Source: Spirosoma lacussanchae (lineage in GTDB: Bacteria > Bacteroidota > Bacteroidia > Cytophagales > Spirosomataceae). Taken from it: a stretch of DNA of 64,000 nt. Under the pieces are notes generated by a model. The model saw nothing but the letters and a program-made list of their open reading frames with translations, was not told the origin of the DNA and ran no database searches. This document shows, piece by piece, positions 60,357-64,000 of this stretch. Where the stretch lies: NCBI RefSeq assembly GCF_005870035.1, contig NZ_SWJG01000009.1, forward strand, positions 124,001 through 188,000. The letters are read 5' to 3'. The position numbers and the translations under genes are program-made. The stretch's first letter is position 1. Each line of letters begins with the position of its first letter.

Positions 60357-61715
60357 CTATGGATTCCGGACCTGCTCGCCGTCCCGGTTGATGGTGATGA
60401 GCTGACCGTTCAGAAACGCCCCGGCCGTATTGCCCCGGAATGGCGTTACAGCTTCGTATTCGGGTTCGATCACCCACTGGTCATTCTGGTCTATGTAGCC
60501 CCAGCGGCCCCGGCTGCGGGCGCGTCGCCAGCCGCGTTCGTCGGTGCCGAGTTCTACTTTGTCGTAAGGCTTATCGCCGAAGGCCTCCTCATATTTTCCC
60601 TGTCGGGCGTCGGCGGGGGTTGGGGCGGGTTCGTCGACACGCTGCGGTTCCGGCTCCCGGACCTTCGGTTCGTCGGCGGGTTTGGTGTCGGATGCGATCG
60701 ACTCGTCCTCGTCCGTGGCGGGCGTGGTCTCGGTCTCCGAAGCGGTTGGTTCGGGCGTCGTTTCCTGTTGGCTGAGGGCCGATGTTTCGTCGGTTGTGGA
60801 GCGGTCGGCGAGTTGTTCCTGCCGACTGGGTTCGGCACGGGTCCGGCTTCCCGAGTTGCTGTTCCTGATAAACCAGTAAATCAGCGCCAGCAGGGCCAGC
60901 GCGAACAAAACGCCGTATATGCCGCTCCGGTCGCGGGGGATAACCTCAACCCGGACGGTACTCAGCGGATTATTATTGACGTCGAACAGCGTGTAATCGG
61001 TGGTCTTCTTTGGTTTTACCCAGCCCCGGTTTTTCGGCGACAGGCCTTCGCCCAGATCATCGATAGTTACGGCCAGCAGGTTGGTAACGTCCCATTCGAT
61101 GGTCACGGCCTGGCCCTGTCTGACCCGGGCGGGTGTGGCTGTAAACGTCCTGACAAAGGGCGCGGGCGGCTCCGGCAAGGGAGCGGGAGGGACATAAGCC
61201 GGTTCTGGCGCAGGCGGTGGCTGGGGCGGCTCGACTACGGGAGCGGGCTCGGTAACGCGGACAACCGGCGGGGCAGGCGCGGGCACCGGCTCAATCAGGT
61301 CTTCGTAGGGATCAGCCACGGGCGCAACAGGTGGTATCACGACCGGGGCCGGTTCGCTAACGGGGGGCACTGGCTTCGGGCTGTGCCGCGCCAGTTCGGC
61401 CGGTATCCAGCGGTTGCGGACAAACTCGGGCGACAGGTTCAGCGATCGGGCAGCATTGATAATCTGGTTGATGTCCTGATCGATCAGATGCGCGCGCGAC
61501 GGCTCGGCCAGCCGGGCAATGCGGGCCTGTATATTCTGGAAAAGAATGCGGTTGTTGCTGACCTCCTGACTGATATCATTGGCTCGTTTCAGCGCATCGG
61601 GCAGCGACAGGCCAGCCGCCTGCGCATCCTGCAGGTAGCCGTTGGTGCGCCAGGCGTCGGGGCCATCCAGGACGATGGCTTCGCGGAGTCGATCGGTCAG
61701 TTCGGTTTCTGTCAT
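60357..61715 (-). CDS. WG-repeat protein with membrane segment and Pro-rich linkers
   Basis: The N-terminal part is a cytoplasmic helical domain (about 1-115, ALKRANDISQEVSNNRILFQ). A Pro/Ala/Val linker, a PKD-like domain (VRQGQAVTIEWDVTNLLAVT), one membrane segment (about 270-290, YGVLFALALLALIYWFI) and an acidic linker follow. The end (about 390-452) is one WG motif, RGRWGYIDQNDQWVIEPEYE. The odd topology, with N-terminus and PKD part on one side, is uncertain. Function is unknown. Confidence 0.65.
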   Translation of the reverse strand: MTETELTDRLREAIVLDGPDAWRTNGYLQDAQAAGLSLPDALKRANDISQEVSNNRILFQNIQARIARLAEPSRAHLIDQDINQIINAARSLNLSPEFVRNRWIPAELARHSPKPVPPVSEPAPVVIPPVAPVADPYEDLIEPVPAPAPPVVRVTEPAPVVEPPQPPPAPEPAYVPPAPLPEPPAPFVRTFTATPARVRQGQAVTIEWDVTNLLAVTIDDLGEGLSPKNRGWVKPKKTTDYTLFDVNNNPLSTVRVEVIPRDRSGIYGVLFALALLALIYWFIRNSNSGSRTRAEPSRQEQLADRSTTDETSALSQQETTPEPTASETETTPATDEDESIASDTKPADEPKVREPEPQRVDEPAPTPADARQGKYEEAFGDKPYDKVELGTDERGWRRARSRGRWGYIDQNDQWVIEPEYEAVTPFRGNTAGAFLNGQLITINRDGEQVRNP

Positions 61716-61804
61716 TGAGAGCGGTAGTGGTATGTAGTCAAGTCAGCACGATTTTCGGGCATGTCGTCGTAAACCGCGCTGGTCATTGCTATAAACACAA
61801 AAAA

Positions 61805-62407
61805 TCAATCAAACGTCACCACGTTCCGCCGGTAATCGACCGAAATTTTGCCAAACTGCGACAAGGCCGACTGTCCGAGTAACAACGGGGCTTTGCTGCT
61901 GCCGACGATATTGGCGTTGACATTCTGTAACACCCGATCCCCGATCTGGACCGACCGTAGCCGAACCACCGCGCCAGGCGATATGGCACCGGTAGCGTCC
62001 TGGAAGCGCGACCGCCCGATCACGTCGGCGGGTTTGAGCGCGCCCTGTTTGTAGAGTAGTTCCGCTTCGGCTTCCGACATGGAGATCAGGCTTGCGCCGG
62101 TGTCGAGAATAAACCGCATGGGAACGCCGTTTACCGTAACTGGCACTTTATATACGCCGTTCTCTTTCTCCATTGCCACTTCGGTTGGGCCGTCGCCGAT
62201 CTGCTTCAGCGTCGGTTTCGCCACTGCCGGAGTGGTATCGGCCGGTACGCGGGCCGGTGCGTCGGACGTACTGCGTTTGGTCCGGCGGGGCTGGTGACTA
62301 CCCGATCGTGAGCAACCCGAGCAGCCCGACAGGTGCAGTAGCGATGCCATCAGGAGCAGCGCTAACAGAGGCCGGAGTGCCGCTATGATTGCCACAGGCC
62401 TATTCAT
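61805..62407 (-). CDS. Retropepsin-like aspartic protease lipoprotein
   Basis: From Met 62407 the 200-residue protein has a leader ending LLHLSGC-S (lipobox) and a single retropepsin-like domain: VPVTVNGVPMRFILDTGASL with catalytic Asp102, LLYKQGALKPADVIGRSRF and LLLGQSALSQFGKISVDYRR. Retropepsin-like proteins with one DTGA motif act as dimers. It overlaps the gene at 62400 by eight bases, so both are co-translated and probably work together in the periplasm. Confidence 0.82.
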   Translation of the reverse strand: MNRPVAIIAALRPLLALLLMASLLHLSGCSGCSRSGSHQPRRTKRSTSDAPARVPADTTPAVAKPTLKQIGDGPTEVAMEKENGVYKVPVTVNGVPMRFILDTGASLISMSEAEAELLYKQGALKPADVIGRSRFQDATGAISPGAVVRLRSVQIGDRVLQNVNANIVGSSKAPLLLGQSALSQFGKISVDYRRNVVTFD

Positions 62408-63734
62408 AGCGGATGAGGGCTTTCGTGACGACGCGCCAGCCCCCGTTTTCGCGGACAGCCTCCCCGTCGCGCCGGTTAACGATGCGGGTATGTTGCGAGG
62501 AGTAGCTGTTTTCACTGTCGCAGGCGGGTTCGATCATGTAGTTTCGGTACGTCAGCAGGCGCGTTACCCGGCCCGGTTCGGCTTCAAAACTAAAGGTCGC
62601 GACGTCGGGTTTGTCGGCGCTGATGCTGAACCGGTAAGCCGATTCGGGCGAGAGCGCAGGCATCTGCTGGCCGCTGTCGAACAAACCGTTGGGGCTGGGG
62701 GGCGGGAAATAAAGCACCTCGTTCCGGACCGGCGGGGGCGTGCCCTGCGACTGGATCATAGGCGCCGGTTCGGGCTCGGGCCGGACATTAGCTTCGACAA
62801 CCGGACCGACTGGCTGGACAGGTGCTGCCGGGCTGGCGGGCTGACTGGCCGACTGCTTCAACTGACGAATAGCGGCCAACGGATCATTGCCGAGTTCGGC
62901 CCGTATCGTATCGTAGGCATCGGCTTTGGCTTTATAGTCGGGCTGGTTCTGTGGGTGACGGGGGGTATTGGCCGGTTTGCTGCGCTGCGCATTGTCGAGC
63001 TGGGTAGCCAGTCGGCTGTTCTCGGCCGTTAGCTGGTCTACGTCCGATTTCAACGACCGATATGCCAGCAGATAAACCGCGCCAGCCCCCACGATCAGAC
63101 CAATCACACCACTTGCAATGATCATCCACATACTTTTTTCCTGTTCTTCTTTTACGGCCCGCTCCAGCTTGCTCATTTGCAGGGCTACGGGGTCTATGTT
63201 GCTTTCGTCCGACAGGCCGGTTTCGGCGTCAACGGCGGGTTGTTCGGCCGGGGCAGGCTGATCGGTAGCAGGCTGCGCCGGGTCAGGCTGGCCGGGGGGC
63301 AGGAGCCCGTCAATTTTAGCCAGGATCTGCAGCTGAACGGCTGGCGTGAGCGGAACGCTGTACGGTTTTTCTGCTTTGTGTTTCGTGTAGAACTGCAGCA
63401 GCTGTTTTCGGATGGCCGCGTTGGCTTCGGCGGGCGGCAGGGCCTGAAAACGCTGGGTGTTTTTCAGCACCGACAGTTCTTCCAGCTTGGCGCCCACCTG
63501 ATCCCAGCTGCCTACCGTTCTAATGATCATCTGCGGGTCGCAGCCGTCGCCACATTCGAGCAGCTGAGCATAAATGTCCTGCGCCTTGGGCTGGTTGATT
63601 TTCTCAAACACGGCAATGGCGACCTCTTTGGTCAGCGTATCCACCGCGGCCGCATTGGGCGTTGCCGTCTGAGCCAGCAGGGAAGTGCCCAGCCCAATCG
63701 TACCCACGAGCGTCAGGATCGTTTTCTGTATCAT
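62400..63734 (-). CDS. Exported membrane-anchored coiled-coil protein, unknown function
   Basis: From Met 63734 the 444-residue protein has a signal peptide (MIQKTILTLVGTIGLGTSLL), a helical domain (about 25-150), a Pro/Ala linker, a membrane segment (about 200-225, MIIASGVIGLIVGAGAVYLL), a coiled coil (LKSDVDQLTAENSRLATQLD) and a strand-rich C-terminal domain (about 350-444). Met 63869 would start upstream of a hairpin and is less likely. Partner of the retropepsin-like gene by overlap. Function is unknown. Confidence 0.65.
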   Translation of the reverse strand: MIQKTILTLVGTIGLGTSLLAQTATPNAAAVDTLTKEVAIAVFEKINQPKAQDIYAQLLECGDGCDPQMIIRTVGSWDQVGAKLEELSVLKNTQRFQALPPAEANAAIRKQLLQFYTKHKAEKPYSVPLTPAVQLQILAKIDGLLPPGQPDPAQPATDQPAPAEQPAVDAETGLSDESNIDPVALQMSKLERAVKEEQEKSMWMIIASGVIGLIVGAGAVYLLAYRSLKSDVDQLTAENSRLATQLDNAQRSKPANTPRHPQNQPDYKAKADAYDTIRAELGNDPLAAIRQLKQSASQPASPAAPVQPVGPVVEANVRPEPEPAPMIQSQGTPPPVRNEVLYFPPPSPNGLFDSGQQMPALSPESAYRFSISADKPDVATFSFEAEPGRVTRLLTYRNYMIEPACDSENSYSSQHTRIVNRRDGEAVRENGGWRVVTKALIRYE

Positions 63735-63750
63735 AAAAAAGACTGGTTTA

Positions 63751-63781
63751 AGCGCCCGAACCGGTCTGCCATTCGGGCGCT
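63751..63781 (-). terminator. Hairpin between two leftward envelope genes
   Basis: AGCGCCCGAA (63751-63760) and TTCGGGCGCT (63772-63781) pair perfectly around 11 bases. On the minus strand the sequence then runs into CAGTCTTTTTT just before ATG 63734. It may end transcription of the truncated gene or weaken the downstream one. Confidence 0.6.
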
Positions 63782-63896
63782 GTCCTCTTTTTAGTTGTTG
63801 TATGTATCGTGGTCTGTGTCCGCACCGGGACGCGCAGTCGGACCACGGTGAGCGACAGCAACAACCCATCCGGTCAAGACCGGCATCAACTATAGA

Positions 63897-64000
63897 TTAG
63901 GCCAGGGCGTTGGCCAGTTTGTTGATGGCTCCGATCAACGGGTAGAAGAATAACGTTTCTTCGATCGGTGCGGCCAGGGCGTCGGTCATGCCACTGTACT
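63897..64000 (-). CDS. C-terminus of a truncated gene
   Basis: The minus-strand frame enters from the window end and stops at TAA 63897-63899. The 33 or so visible residues read GMTDALAAPIEETLFFYPLI, then GAINKLANALA. The run is amphipathic and protein-like but too short to identify. It is followed by a hairpin and the leftward envelope genes. Confidence 0.55.
   Translation of the reverse strand, partial: YSGMTDALAAPIEETLFFYPLIGAINKLANALA

Overview
This window is a chromosomal segment of a G+C-rich Bacteroidota, most probably of the order Cytophagales, family Spirosomataceae (Spirosoma, Fibrella or Rudanella-like). The evidence is a SusC/SusD pair with an ECF sigma/FecR switch, PorT-like outer-membrane barrels, many lipoproteins, several promoters of the Bacteroidota form TAnnTTTG, and little use of Shine-Dalgarno sequences. 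I see no rRNA or tRNA genes, no CRISPR array and no intact insertion sequence.

Layout. 104-7662: a subtilisin-like protease, then small minus-strand genes (lipoprotein, DUF3052, DUF1330, ADP-ribosylglycohydrolase, DUF6624, NTF2-like, NHL-repeat, DUF5990) and an ArsR/SRPBCC pair whose promoter lies inside a perfect 21-bp inverted repeat. 8119-12129: an A+T-rich accessory island. It holds a minus-strand locus encoding SdpC-, SdpA-, SdpB- and SdpI-like proteins, that is, a homologue of the Bacillus SDP cannibalism-toxin system. The sdpC signal peptide is interrupted by an in-frame amber codon, a 24-bp perfect hairpin separates sdpC from sdpA, and gene relics lie upstream. 12229-23724: an M14 peptidase, a small lipoprotein, a GT39-type glycosyltransferase, pgi, three tandem PorT-like barrels, a siroheme-synthesis gene and another barrel protein. 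23836-28246: a zinc metallopeptidase, an SDR enzyme, a MetX-like hydrolase, a palindromic repeat cluster, a small ORF and an arginyl/leucyl-transferase homologue.

28418-37011 is a nutrient-uptake locus read on the minus strand: ECF sigma factor, FecR, SusC with STN domain, SusD, and a Tat-exported Gfo/Idh/MocA oxidoreductase. 37187-46770 carries a YihY protein, an AAC(3)-family acetyltransferase, an AI-2E-family permease and a complete RND efflux operon with a small acidic leader protein. 46901-48526 is a tripartite HipBST-type toxin-antitoxin operon with an inverted-repeat operator. 48765-52501 holds mnmE, an MpaB-like oxygenase, a metallo-beta-lactamase-fold hydrolase and a single-domain response regulator. 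52872-57964 has an orphan WapI-type immunity protein, a GRDP-like membrane protein and a soluble hybrid histidine kinase. 58158-64000 is a group of poorly known envelope proteins, three rightward and three complete leftward, including a retropepsin-like lipoprotein, plus one protein cut by the window end.

The most interesting parts are the SDP-like toxin locus with its amber codon and hairpins, the HipBST operon, the ArsR operator/promoter and the palindromic repeats near 27.1-27.3 kb. Functions come from motif reading, not database searches.
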